DNA of 49,450 bases, taken from NCBI RefSeq assembly GCF_900107935.1, contig NZ_FNVG01000030.1, positions 1 to 49,450 on the forward strand. The letters are read 5' to 3'. Below, piece by piece: positions 25,961 to 34,561 of the stretch. The notes under the pieces were generated by a model. That model searched no databases, was not told the DNA's origin, and saw only the letters and a list, made by a program, of their open reading frames with translations. How positions within the stretch are numbered: the stretch's first letter is position 1; the number at the start of each line of letters is the position of its first letter. The DNA comes from Vibrio hangzhouensis. Lineage in GTDB: Bacteria > Pseudomonadota > Gammaproteobacteria > Enterobacterales > Vibrionaceae. The translations under genes and the position numbers were made by a program.

Positions 25961-27265
25961 TTAAGCTGCAGGCTGCTGGTTCATTAGCTCGTTGAAGCTA
26001 ACTTCTTTGTCAGAAACCTGTGCTTTAGCTAGGATCGCGTCGATCGCTTGCTCTTCTAGTGCAACGTTGCGCATGTTGTTCATCATTTGCTCGTTTTGCT
26101 CGTAGTAAGCGATAACTTCTGATGGATCTTCGTATGCAGTTGCCATTTCAGAGATAAGCTCTTTCACTTTCTCGTCGCTAGCTTCTAGCTCTTCAGACTT
26201 GATCACTTCACCTAGAAGAAGACCAACTACTACGCGACGCTTAGCTTGCTCTTCGAACAGCTCACGTGGAAGCTGAGCTGCAGCTTCTGGGTTGCCGCCA
26301 AAACGCTGTGCAGCTTGCTGACGTAGAGCACCGATCTCTTGATCGATTAGTGCAGCAGGAACGTCGATGTCGTTCTCTTTAACTAGACCGTCAAGAGCTT
26401 GCTCTTTGATACGGTTCTTGATTGCTTGCTTAAGCTCACGCTCCATGTTCTTACGAACTTCTGCTTTAAGAGCGTCAACGCCGCCTTCAGCAACACCGAA
26501 TTTAGCAACGAACTCGTCGTTGATTTCTGGTAGTTCACGAGCTTCAACTTTGTTCACTTTGATTAGGAACTTAGCAGCTTTACCTTTTAGGTTCTCAGCG
26601 TGGTAATCTTCTGGGAAGTTTACGTCGATTTCAAATTCCATACCCGCAGTCTTGCCTTGGATACCGTCTTCGAAACCTGGGATCATGCGACCAGCGCCCA
26701 TTTCTAGTGGGAAGTTCTCAGCTTTACCGCCTTCGAACTCTTCACCGTCGATAGAACCAGTGAAGTCGATAGTTACACGCTTGCCGTCTTCAGCAGCTTC
26801 TTCAACGTCAGTCCAAGATGCTTGTTGCTTACGTAGAGTTTCGATCATCTCTTCAACGTCTGCGTCTTGAACTTCAGTCGTTGGTTTTTCAACAACAACG
26901 TTCTCTAGACCCTTAAGTTCTACTTCTGGGTACACTTCGAAAGTTGCAGTGAATACTAGATCTTTACCAGCTTCGTTCTCAACAGGAGCGAACGTTGGTG
27001 CGCCTGCTGGATTGATTTTTTCAGAAACGATTGCTTCGATGAAGTGACGTTGCATAACTTCACCCATCACGTCTTGACGTACTGCTTGGCCGTACATTTT
27101 AGCAACCATCTTCATTGGCACTTTGCCTTTACGGAAACCATCGAAACGACGGTTTTTCGCGATGTTGCGTAGTTCAGCTGTCACTGCGTCTTCGATGTTA
27201 GCAGCAGGAACAGTAATGTTTAGACGGCGCTCTAGGCCCTCTAGAGTTTCAACAGTAACTTGCAT
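25961..27265 (-). CDS. tig: Trigger factor (ribosome-associated chaperone, PPIase)
   Basis: 434 residues. The N-terminal ribosome-binding domain has the signature GFRKGKVPMKMV (about 44-55), the middle FKBP-type PPIase domain (about 155-245) shows VTIDFTGSIDGEEFEGGKAENF, and the C-terminal chaperone arms follow. It binds nascent chains at the ribosomal tunnel. Codon use is strongly biased, as expected for an abundant protein. The upstream 240 nt form a structured leader from a sigma-70-type promoter. Confidence 0.98.
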   Translation of the reverse strand: MQVTVETLEGLERRLNITVPAANIEDAVTAELRNIAKNRRFDGFRKGKVPMKMVAKMYGQAVRQDVMGEVMQRHFIEAIVSEKINPAGAPTFAPVENEAGKDLVFTATFEVYPEVELKGLENVVVEKPTTEVQDADVEEMIETLRKQQASWTDVEEAAEDGKRVTIDFTGSIDGEEFEGGKAENFPLEMGAGRMIPGFEDGIQGKTAGMEFEIDVNFPEDYHAENLKGKAAKFLIKVNKVEARELPEINDEFVAKFGVAEGGVDALKAEVRKNMERELKQAIKNRIKEQALDGLVKENDIDVPAALIDQEIGALRQQAAQRFGGNPEAAAQLPRELFEEQAKRRVVVGLLLGEVIKSEELEASDEKVKELISEMATAYEDPSEVIAYYEQNEQMMNNMRNVALEEQAIDAILAKAQVSDKEVSFNELMNQQPAA

Positions 27266-27826
27266 TGTATAAACCTCAGTTTGGCTCAGTGTTGGCTGAG
27301 CGTATGAGCATCAATATCTGCGTCGCAGACATATCCGCTTCATCCTTGTTAGTGCGAAAAAGCACTTTCTTAAAATGAGCATCGACAACCATAGTAGATG
27401 ATATCTTCTGGCTGTCGGACTAATGAGTGACGTCTTCGTACAGTAAAACTGAGCGAGTCAGCTTCGAAGGCATCTCTGATTAGTCTCAGGACAAAATTTC
27501 AGACGCGATATTCTAGCGATCTCCGCCTACCCTGTCGAGTCGAACTCGGGTCAATCGGCGGTTTTGTCTCTAATTACTCGTAGAAAACAGGAAACTTTGA
27601 CATTTTCCATTCGCTGCAACCAGAAATGGGGACAATATCCGCTTTTTCAAGAGAATGAAGGGCTTTTTTTGGTGAATAATGAAAAAAGAGATCTTGCTCC
27701 TGTTTTGCTCCCTGCTAACCTCTCATATCCCATAACTTTTTCGCCACATATTTGCTAAATTCGTTAACCTAAGAAATGAGTCACACACAGGGAAATGACG
27801 TTGGAGTTTAACGTTGAGGTTCGGCA
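27266..27826. other. Intergenic region between tig and dctB: structured tig leader
   Basis: 561 bp without a convincing gene. The tig half (27266-27503) would be a 5' leader with an 18-nt hairpin just upstream of the ATG (GCTCAG / CTGAGC, 27284-27301) and a second (AGTGC / GCACT, 27351-27366) with an A-rich loop. The dctB half is AT-rich and probably holds the dctB promoter; I cannot place its boxes with confidence. The longest ORF here (27564-27758) lacks a recognisable product and a good ribosome-binding site. Confidence 0.6.
27510..27538 (-). promoter_or_regulatory. Sigma-70-type promoter of tig
   Basis: On the minus strand TCGACA (27538-27533) and TAGAAT (27515-27510) are spaced by 17 bp, each one mismatch from consensus (TTGACA, TATAAT). 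Predicted start near 27503, giving a leader of about 238 nt. Confidence 0.6.
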
Positions 27827-29617
27827 ATGCGGTTAAAACGGATTCTATTTGGCTTTATTGCACTGTTTTTGGTGTTCTCAACCCTTGGTGGCCAATGGTA
27901 TTGGCAACATAGTTTTTCTGCTCTGGAAGAACAGCACAACAACTGGCTAAATCGCTTCGTCGAAAGCATCGACAGCAAACTGGATAAATATCGCCATATC
28001 CCCCAGCTCCTGTCCCAAGACAAGGAATTGATCGACGCCCTGCTTTCACCGAATAATTCCGCCCAAATCGACGTCACCAATCGCTATTTACAACAAGCGA
28101 ACCGTATCATCCTTGCCTCTGATACCTATTTGATCGATCGCTACGGTAACACTATCGCCTCAAGTAACTGGGACCTTCCTCACTCCTTCATTGGAAAGAA
28201 CTTTGCGTTTCGGCCTTACTTTCAGGAAGCCATTAAGGGAGGACAAAGCACCTACTTTGCTCTCGGTTCAACCTCTGGGCAACGTGGTTACTATTATGCA
28301 TTCCCAGTGGTTTATGCCGCTGAACACATTGGCGTAGTCGTGGTCAAAATGGATCTCTCTGCTATTGAACGTAACTGGCAAAGTGAAACCAGCATCTACG
28401 TCGCGACCGATAGTCACCATGTAGTCTTCATGTCGAGTCAACCCGACTGGCTATTCCATAGCCTGGCACCTCTTAGTACGGACACGCTCAATGATATCCG
28501 TGCGTCGAGACAGTACCTCGACACAGACATCGCCAGCATGGGTTTTCGTGGCAACCTAACCGCCGAGTCTACGCTGCTTTCTAATCCAAAGGGCAACGTC
28601 TTCACTAAAGATTATCTGGTTACCCAACGTGAATCCGGTATGCCTGACTTGATCCTCAGAGTGTTAACGCCGCTCTCTACGCTGTACATCGAACTTTTTG
28701 GGTTTGTGAGTATCCTGGCACTGGTTTTTATTACGCTTTATTTAATCGTCGCACTGGTCGAGAACCGACGGTACCGTCATCGTCAGATTGAACAACTTCA
28801 AGCCGAAGCCAAGCAAAAGCTGGAATTTCTGGTGATGGAACGTACCGCCGAGCTACACATTGAAATAGATGAGCGAGTAAAAACCGAGAAAGCACTCAGA
28901 CAAGCTCAGGATGAACTGATTCAGGCAGCGAAACTGGCGGTTCTTGGCCAAATGTCAGCCAGTATCAGCCATGAATTGAATAATCCTCTGGCAGCCATTC
29001 GCAGTTTTGCTGAAAACGGCCAAAGATTCATCGAGAAGGATAAAATTGATCGTGCCAAGGACAACCTTTCCCGCATTGTCTCCCTGACAGAACGCATGGC
29101 GAAAATCAGTCAGCAATTGAAGTCCTTTGCCAGGCGCAGCGATGGAAACGAGCTCAGCCATATCAAGTTAGCACCGGTCATCTTTTCCACCATTGAGCTG
29201 ATCCAGCCACAGCTCAAAAGTCATCAGGTTAAACTGGACTGCACCATAGGAAATCATGACGCTCAGGTTTACATCAACCCCATTCAGGTCGAACAGGTAC
29301 TCATCAACCTACTAACGAATGCCATACAAGCGATGGACGATACCGACCTTAAACAGTTAAACCTGAGTGTTGAAATAGGACAAACGAAAGCCTCCATTCA
29401 TATTGATGACTCCGGCCCCGGATTACCCGATGACTCCGTCGCCGATCTGTTTGAGCCGTTCTACACCACCAAGGAGAATGGACTGGGACTTGGGCTGTCA
29501 ATATCACAACAAATTATTCGCAATCTCAATGGTACGATACGCGTGGCAAGTTCACCTTTAGGTGGAGCCCGATTTACTGTAGAGCTTCCTCTTTCACCAA
29601 ATGTGGTCAAGGACTAA
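27827..29617 (+). CDS. dctB: C4-dicarboxylate sensor histidine kinase DctB
   Basis: 596 residues. Two membrane segments (about 6-26 and 289-311) flank a long periplasmic double-PAS (dCache) domain that senses succinate, fumarate or malate. A coiled coil (about 315-365) leads to the HisKA domain with phosphorylated H382 in SASISHELNNPLAAIRSF, then a HATPase domain with DSGPGLPDD and NGLGLGLSIS. The domain structure and position beside dctD match DctB. Its stop is 4 nt before the dctD start, and it faces the dctPQM transporter operon. Confidence 0.95.
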   Translation: MRLKRILFGFIALFLVFSTLGGQWYWQHSFSALEEQHNNWLNRFVESIDSKLDKYRHIPQLLSQDKELIDALLSPNNSAQIDVTNRYLQQANRIILASDTYLIDRYGNTIASSNWDLPHSFIGKNFAFRPYFQEAIKGGQSTYFALGSTSGQRGYYYAFPVVYAAEHIGVVVVKMDLSAIERNWQSETSIYVATDSHHVVFMSSQPDWLFHSLAPLSTDTLNDIRASRQYLDTDIASMGFRGNLTAESTLLSNPKGNVFTKDYLVTQRESGMPDLILRVLTPLSTLYIELFGFVSILALVFITLYLIVALVENRRYRHRQIEQLQAEAKQKLEFLVMERTAELHIEIDERVKTEKALRQAQDELIQAAKLAVLGQMSASISHELNNPLAAIRSFAENGQRFIEKDKIDRAKDNLSRIVSLTERMAKISQQLKSFARRSDGNELSHIKLAPVIFSTIELIQPQLKSHQVKLDCTIGNHDAQVYINPIQVEQVLINLLTNAIQAMDDTDLKQLNLSVEIGQTKASIHIDDSGPGLPDDSVADLFEPFYTTKENGLGLGLSISQQIIRNLNGTIRVASSPLGGARFTVELPLSPNVVKD

Positions 29618-29621
29618 CCTC

Positions 29622-30965
29622 ATGAGCCAAGTATTTTTTATCGATGATGAAGCTGATATTCGTATCGCTTTAGAGCAAAGTTTTGAGCTCGCTGACATTG
29701 ATGCCTGTTTCTTCGCTTCAGTTGAAGATGCTCTTTTGGCGCTCAAGCAGCAAACGCCCCTGGCCATCATTTCTGATATTCGTCTGCCAGGACTGTCCGG
29801 CCTTGATCTACTGAACACCGTCAGTCATCACTACAGCGGTATTCCAGTAATTCTGATCACCGGACACGGGGACATTTCCATGGCTGTGCAGGCAATTCAG
29901 GACGGTGCCTACGACTTCATCGAAAAACCGTTTTCTGCTGAACGATTGCTGGAGATTACCCACCGAGCCATCGAAAAACGTCAGCTCACTTTAGAAAACG
30001 AAAGCCTCAAACGTTCGCTCAAAGCCAGTCAGACGCTAGGTCCAAGAATCATTGGCGACACCAGTGTCATACAAGAGTTGCGTAGTACCATCACCGCTGT
30101 GGCAGATACGGATGCCGATATATTATTGTTTGGCGAAACGGGGACAGGTAAAGAACTCGTTGCACGCTCATTGCACGAGCAAAGTTCTCGTCGGGATTCG
30201 AATTTTGTGGCAGTGAACTGTGGTGCCGTTCCGGAAAATCTGATTGAAAGTGAACTCTATGGACACGAGAAAGGGGCATTTACCGGAGCAGAGACCGTGC
30301 GAATAGGTAAGTTTGAACATGCTCAGGGGGGCACCCTGTTTCTGGATGAGATCGAATCGATGCCCATGCAAGCTCAGATTCGTCTATTACGGGTTTTACA
30401 GGAACGCGCCATCGAACGAGTCGGCTCAAATACGCTAATCCCACTCAACATTCGTGTCATTGCGGCCACCAAAACTGATCTCAATGAAGCTGCATTACAA
30501 GGTGAGTTTCGCCAGGATCTCTATTACCGACTGAATATTGTCACCCTGGACCTTCCACCATTGAGGGAACGAAAAGAAGATATCGCCACCCTGTTCCACC
30601 ACTTTCAACTGGTAGCCGCGTCGCGTTACGGGAAAACCGCCAGTGCTTTAACCAGTCAGGAACTGAGTCAACTGATCGGTCATGACTGGCCCGGTAATGT
30701 TCGCGAGTTACGCAATGCCGCCGAGCGATTTGTATTGCTCGGTAAAATTCAGTCTGGCAATTCAAACCCGGAATCTACCGAACAGTCACAATCTCTGGCC
30801 GAACAGGTAGGCTTATTCGAAAAAAATGTCATTGAGCAGGCGTTGATTGAATCCAACGGCAGCATTAAAGAAACCATGGCCAAACTCAATGTGCCAAGAA
30901 AAACGCTGTACGATAAAATGCAGAAATATCAGATAATTAAAGAGTCTTATAAAAGCTCTTGCTAA
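29622..30965 (+). CDS. dctD: Sigma-54-dependent C4-dicarboxylate response regulator DctD
   Basis: 447 residues from the ATG at 29622, with AAGGA about 9 nt upstream; an ATG at 29601 inside dctB is less likely. The receiver domain has phospho-acceptor D52. The AAA+ domain has Walker A FGETGTGKEL (170-179), the GAFTGA sigma-54 contact loop (218-223) and Walker B GTLFLDEIESM. A Fis-type helix-turn-helix (SNGSIKETMAKLNVPRKTLYDKM) ends the protein. With DctB it should activate dctP from the sigma-54 promoter at 34413-34428. Confidence 0.95.
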   Translation: MSQVFFIDDEADIRIALEQSFELADIDACFFASVEDALLALKQQTPLAIISDIRLPGLSGLDLLNTVSHHYSGIPVILITGHGDISMAVQAIQDGAYDFIEKPFSAERLLEITHRAIEKRQLTLENESLKRSLKASQTLGPRIIGDTSVIQELRSTITAVADTDADILLFGETGTGKELVARSLHEQSSRRDSNFVAVNCGAVPENLIESELYGHEKGAFTGAETVRIGKFEHAQGGTLFLDEIESMPMQAQIRLLRVLQERAIERVGSNTLIPLNIRVIAATKTDLNEAALQGEFRQDLYYRLNIVTLDLPPLRERKEDIATLFHHFQLVAASRYGKTASALTSQELSQLIGHDWPGNVRELRNAAERFVLLGKIQSGNSNPESTEQSQSLAEQVGLFEKNVIEQALIESNGSIKETMAKLNVPRKTLYDKMQKYQIIKESYKSSC

Positions 30966-31056
30966 ATTACTCTAGAACTGTGATTTAAGTCATCTACACT
31001 TACTGTATGCACACAATTTGTTGCATAGTCTTGATTGGATTGCAGGGAGGTACTTA

Positions 31057-31239
31057 ATGGGTGAGAAGACTAAAGTTCCCTACATTTCTGATACTTTTGA
31101 AATTGATGGCGTTTTTTATGTTGAGTATCGGAAAACTGAGGAAAGACGAAAAGTGAAGTCCAAACGGGTGTTTTATGAAAGACGTTCGCAACCTGATCCA
31201 AGAACGCAGAACATAAAACATATTGATGAGGAGGTCTAA
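31057..31239 (+). CDS. Small hypothetical protein, 60 residues
   Basis: Starts at the ATG at 31057 (MGEKTKVPYISDTFEIDG) with a near-consensus GGAGG 7 nt upstream. It is strongly charged, with a Lys/Arg/Glu-rich middle (YRKTEERRKVKSKRVFYERR) and no signal or membrane segment, so a cytosolic, possibly nucleic-acid-binding protein. I do not recognise the family. The stop codon lies inside the hairpin that ends the transcript. The neighbours are dctD (upstream, same strand) and dctM (convergent), but no functional link is implied. Confidence 0.62.
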   Translation: MGEKTKVPYISDTFEIDGVFYVEYRKTEERRKVKSKRVFYERRSQPDPRTQNIKHIDEEV

Positions 31240-31258
31240 CGACCTCCTGTTACTTTTT
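31229..31258 (+). terminator. Terminator overlapping the stop of the 60-residue ORF
   Basis: A perfect 8-bp stem (AGGAGGTC / GACCTCCT) with a TAAC loop starts within the last codons and the TAA of the ORF lies in the loop region. It is followed by TTACTTTTT. The same hairpin lies just past dctM on the other strand, without a T-run. Confidence 0.72.
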
Positions 31259-32618
31259 ATTTGGTAATAATTTCCGGCCCCATCAGCGTAGTGGGTAGCC
31301 AGGTCGAAACCCAAGGCACGTAGGTGACGATTATCAGGAACAAGAACATCACCGCCACCCAGGGCAGTGCGGCTTTGACCACGCCCATCATCGACATCTT
31401 CGCCACCCCTGCGGTGACAAACAGATTCAAACCTACCGGTGGGGTTATCATGCCAATTTCCATGTTAACCACCATCATGATGCCAAGGTGTATCGGATCG
31501 ATACCCAGAGCGATTGCGATAGGAAACACCAAGGGTGCCACTATGATTAGCAACCCTGAAGGCTCCATAAACTGGCCACCAATCAGCAACAAGATGTTGA
31601 CCACAATCAGGAAGGTAATCGGCCCCAATCCTGCCGATAGCATCGACTCGGTGATCATTTGAGGAATGCGTTCTTCTGTTAATACGTGCTTTAGAATCAA
31701 TGCATTAGCAATGATAAATAGCAACATAATCGTCAGTTTGCCCGCTTCAAATAAGGTATGCTTGGTGTCTTTGTGGCAAAACGTTTCCAACACTTTCACC
31801 AGAACAGGTCGGGTATTTTTTTTGTCAGCAAACGGTCCCATGTCTTTATAAATAAAGTTGGCGATTAAAAACGAGTAAACCGCTGCCACCGCGGCGGCTT
31901 CCGTCGGCGTAAATACACCGCCATAAATACCACCAAGTATGATCACCACCAGCAGCAGACCCCAACTTGCTTCTTTGGCTGAATCAAACACTTCTTTCCA
32001 ACCAACAAAGGGTTGTTTAGGCAATCCCTTGATTTTCGCGGCAATGTATATCGCAACCATCAGCATCAGGCCAGCCAGCAAACCCGGTATCACTCCCCCC
32101 AGGAACATACGACCCACCGATACATCCGTCGCTGCAGCGTACACCACCATGACGATAGAAGGTGGTATCAGAATGCCCAACGTACCGGCATTGCAGATAA
32201 CACCTGCGGCAAATTCCTTGGTGTAACCGTTTTTGATCATACCCGCAATAACGATACTACCAATGGCAACCACCGTTGCCGGAGATGAACCGGATAATGC
32301 TGCAAACATCATACAAGCCACAACAGAAGCCATCGCAAGACCACCCCGGAACCAACCTACCATCGCGATAGCAAAGCGAATTATACGTTTCGCTACACCG
32401 CCAGTAGACATAAAGCTCGATGCCAGAATAAAGAACGGAATGGCGAGCAGAGTGTAGTGTCCAGCAAACGCATTAAACAGAGTCTGGGCAACCGATGCCA
32501 AAGAGGCATCCGAATGCATAAGAAGAAACAGAATACTCGACAAGCCGAGTGAAATCGCAATAGGCACACCAATAAGCATGAAGCCTATCACCATGACGAA
32601 GAGTAATAGAATATCCAT
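31257..32618 (-). CDS. dctM: TRAP transporter large permease, C4-dicarboxylate type
   Basis: 453 residues with about 12 hydrophobic segments, the standard size of DctM. Family features include SGSSPATVVAIGSIVIAGMI (about 109-128) and the repeat half containing MEIGMITPPVGLNLFVTAGVAKMS (about 389-412). It moves the dicarboxylate across the inner membrane using a sodium gradient, with DctQ and the binding protein DctP. Third gene of dctP-Q-M, starting 2 nt after dctQ stops. Confidence 0.95.
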   Translation of the reverse strand: MDILLLFVMVIGFMLIGVPIAISLGLSSILFLLMHSDASLASVAQTLFNAFAGHYTLLAIPFFILASSFMSTGGVAKRIIRFAIAMVGWFRGGLAMASVVACMMFAALSGSSPATVVAIGSIVIAGMIKNGYTKEFAAGVICNAGTLGILIPPSIVMVVYAAATDVSVGRMFLGGVIPGLLAGLMLMVAIYIAAKIKGLPKQPFVGWKEVFDSAKEASWGLLLVVIILGGIYGGVFTPTEAAAVAAVYSFLIANFIYKDMGPFADKKNTRPVLVKVLETFCHKDTKHTLFEAGKLTIMLLFIIANALILKHVLTEERIPQMITESMLSAGLGPITFLIVVNILLLIGGQFMEPSGLLIIVAPLVFPIAIALGIDPIHLGIMMVVNMEIGMITPPVGLNLFVTAGVAKMSMMGVVKAALPWVAVMFLFLIIVTYVPWVSTWLPTTLMGPEIITK

Positions 32619-32620
32619 GC

Positions 32621-33283
32621 TTATTTATCCTTGTCCTTTACATTGTCGAACGCGTTGTCCTGCATATCTGCTTTAAGGGCTTCGAGATCTTCTTCGGCTT
32701 CATGAGCAGAAATAAGACGATCGAGTTTTCCGGTCATTATTCGATAAGCTGCCTGAGCGAAACGGAAGGTCAGCAGGGCCATACCGATAGGTAATGCCAT
32801 GTAGGGGATAAACCGGGGCACTTTTTCGTAACGCTCGCCCTCATTAAGCCAGTCGGCCAAAAACTGCAGCATTTCAGGCATGGGGATATCGTCGGTTTCA
32901 TACCAGGCACGTTCAGTGGCAAACGGATACCAGTAGTTCCATGCACCTATAAGCAGCAGAATGGAAAATGCCAGACACGCCAGCACGGAGAGTATGGCGA
33001 AGAACTTGCGTTTTTCCGCGGACACCATGTTAATGATGACGTCTACGCCAATGTGAAAATGTTGTTTTACGCCATAGGAAGCGCCAACGAGAACCATCCA
33101 GGCAAACATAAAGACGGTCAGTTCCAGCGCCCAAAGAATATTGTCGTTAAACACATAACGAGAAATAACATTGGCGAAAGTGAGTAAGGTCATCGCACCT
33201 AAAAAAAACGCAATTAAGGTTTCTTCAATAGCATCCGTGACTTTACCGATACGAGAGATAAAAGACTGTTCCATGTGATACAT
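32621..33283 (-). CDS. dctQ: TRAP transporter small permease, C4-dicarboxylate type
   Basis: 220 residues with four main membrane segments (about 25-45, 57-77, 95-117, 160-182) and charged ends, as in the DctQ family. It forms a complex with DctM. An ATG at 33283 and one at 33274 (MEQSFISR) are both possible, and neither has a strong ribosome-binding site; the start is uncertain by three codons. It is separated from dctP by 71 bp. Confidence 0.93.
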   Translation of the reverse strand: MYHMEQSFISRIGKVTDAIEETLIAFFLGAMTLLTFANVISRYVFNDNILWALELTVFMFAWMVLVGASYGVKQHFHIGVDVIINMVSAEKRKFFAILSVLACLAFSILLLIGAWNYWYPFATERAWYETDDIPMPEMLQFLADWLNEGERYEKVPRFIPYMALPIGMALLTFRFAQAAYRIMTGKLDRLISAHEAEEDLEALKADMQDNAFDNVKDKDK

Positions 33284-33354
33284 CGCTTTTGTAATAATTG
33301 GGACAGGGAGTGTGGCCTCGCCCAGGGCGAGACCAAATTGACGGAAGAAAAAGC

Positions 33355-34353
33355 TTACTGCTGATTCGAAGCCAAGGCCGCTTCAATCAGATCAGAGCCA
33401 ATGTCTTTTTCAAACTTCTTCCAAACAGGTTGCAATGCTTCTACCCACTGTTGACGTTGTTCAGGCGTTAAAGTGCGCACAACACCGCCCGCTTCAACAA
33501 TGTTGTTCTTGTTTGCGAGGTTAACCTGGGTTGATTCAGCATTGCGCGTTTCGGTGACTTCTTTCAGGATTTGAGCAAACTGCTCGCGGGTATCCTCTGG
33601 CATGCCGTCCCAGAACTCACGTGAAGTAACGACAAGGTAGTCAAGAATACCGTGGTTGGTTTCTGTCACACCGTCCTGTACTTCGAAGAACTTCTTGCCG
33701 TAAATGTTCGACCAGGTGTTCTCCTGACCATCGATAACTTTGGTTTGCAGGCCACCGTAAACCTCTTTAAACGACATTTTCTGAGGGTTAGCGCCTAGCT
33801 GCTCAAATTGTGCCACCAAAACGTCAGATGCCTGGACACGGAACTTAAGTCCCTTTGCGTCAGCAGGAATCAGCAAAGGTTGGTTGGCAGACATCTGCTT
33901 CATCCCGTTGTGCCAGAAAGCCAGGCCGGTTAAGCCACGACGATTCATGGCATTTTTCAGCTTGTCACCCGCTTCTGAGTTCTGGAAACGGTCCACAGCT
34001 TCCACGTTTTCAAACAGGAATGGCAAATCGAAGATGCGATACTTTTTAGTGAACTTCTCGAATTTAGAAAGTGAGGGAGCGGCGAGTTGAACATCACCGT
34101 TCAAAAGGGCTTCGAGCACTTTGTCGTCATCATACAGGGTCGAGTTAGGGAACACCTGCATACAGACTTTACCATTCATTTCCGTGTTAACACGTTGTTC
34201 CAGCAAAGAGGCGGCAATGCCTTTCGGGTGCTTATCGGTATTGGTTACGTGACTGAACTTAATCACCATCTCACCTGGGTCACACGCAGCGGCAGCATTG
34301 AAACTCGCGAGAGTAAGAACAGAAACAGACAGTAGGGATAGAGGCTTTAACAT
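33355..34353 (-). CDS. dctP: TRAP transporter substrate-binding protein, C4-dicarboxylate type
   Basis: 332 residues: a signal peptide (about 1-22, ending NAAAA) and the two-lobed DctP fold. The ligand-binding region includes AKGLKFRVQASDVLVAQFEQLGANPQKMSFKEVYGGLQTKVIDGQENTWSN (given here in shortened form by its start, residues about 166-172, with the conserved Arg of FRVQ that binds the carboxylate), and GILDYLVVTSREFWD. It delivers succinate, fumarate or malate to DctQM. First gene of the operon and preceded by a good sigma-54 promoter. Confidence 0.95.
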   Translation of the reverse strand: MLKPLSLLSVSVLTLASFNAAAACDPGEMVIKFSHVTNTDKHPKGIAASLLEQRVNTEMNGKVCMQVFPNSTLYDDDKVLEALLNGDVQLAAPSLSKFEKFTKKYRIFDLPFLFENVEAVDRFQNSEAGDKLKNAMNRRGLTGLAFWHNGMKQMSANQPLLIPADAKGLKFRVQASDVLVAQFEQLGANPQKMSFKEVYGGLQTKVIDGQENTWSNIYGKKFFEVQDGVTETNHGILDYLVVTSREFWDGMPEDTREQFAQILKEVTETRNAESTQVNLANKNNIVEAGGVVRTLTPEQRQQWVEALQPVWKKFEKDIGSDLIEAALASNQQ

Positions 34354-34412
34354 TATTATTCTCCTTTAGGATTAATGCAGTCCCATCAATGGGCACTGAT
34401 AACCAGTAAAAG

Positions 34413-34428
34413 AGCAATAACCAAGCCA
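34413..34428 (-). promoter_or_regulatory. Sigma-54 (RpoN) promoter of dctPQM
   Basis: On the minus strand, TGGCTTG-GTTA-TTGCT matches the -24/-12 consensus TGGCACG-N4-TTGCW at all but two positions, with correct spacing between GG and GC. The predicted start of transcription is near 34403, about 50 nt before the dctP ATG. DctD is a sigma-54 activator, so the context supports it. Confidence 0.88.
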
Positions 34429-34479
34429 AGGTCAGAAAATAGATCTAACACTTTGATTAAAAAGAACTTAAATACAAAC

Positions 34480-34498
34480 CTCACCAAGCTACGGTGAG
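34480..34498 (-). promoter_or_regulatory. Inverted repeat upstream of dctP: candidate DctD site or protease terminator
   Basis: CTCACC (34480-34485) and GGTGAG (34493-34498) form a 6-bp inverted repeat with a 7-bp centre, about 85 bp upstream of the predicted start of dctP transcription. Sigma-54 activators often bind at such distances. The same repeat lies 64 nt past the protease gene and is followed by a weak T-rich stretch, so termination is the alternative. Confidence 0.4.
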
Positions 34499-34561
34499 AA
34501 AAAGAGCGCGCTATGGGTACAAAGCCACACATCACGCTCAGCCGTTTGGGTGGATTCCCGC

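Noticed and set aside
27564..27758. 64-residue plus-strand ORF between tig and dctB
   Set aside because: No good ribosome-binding site, no recognisable domain, and it runs through the probable dctB promoter region.
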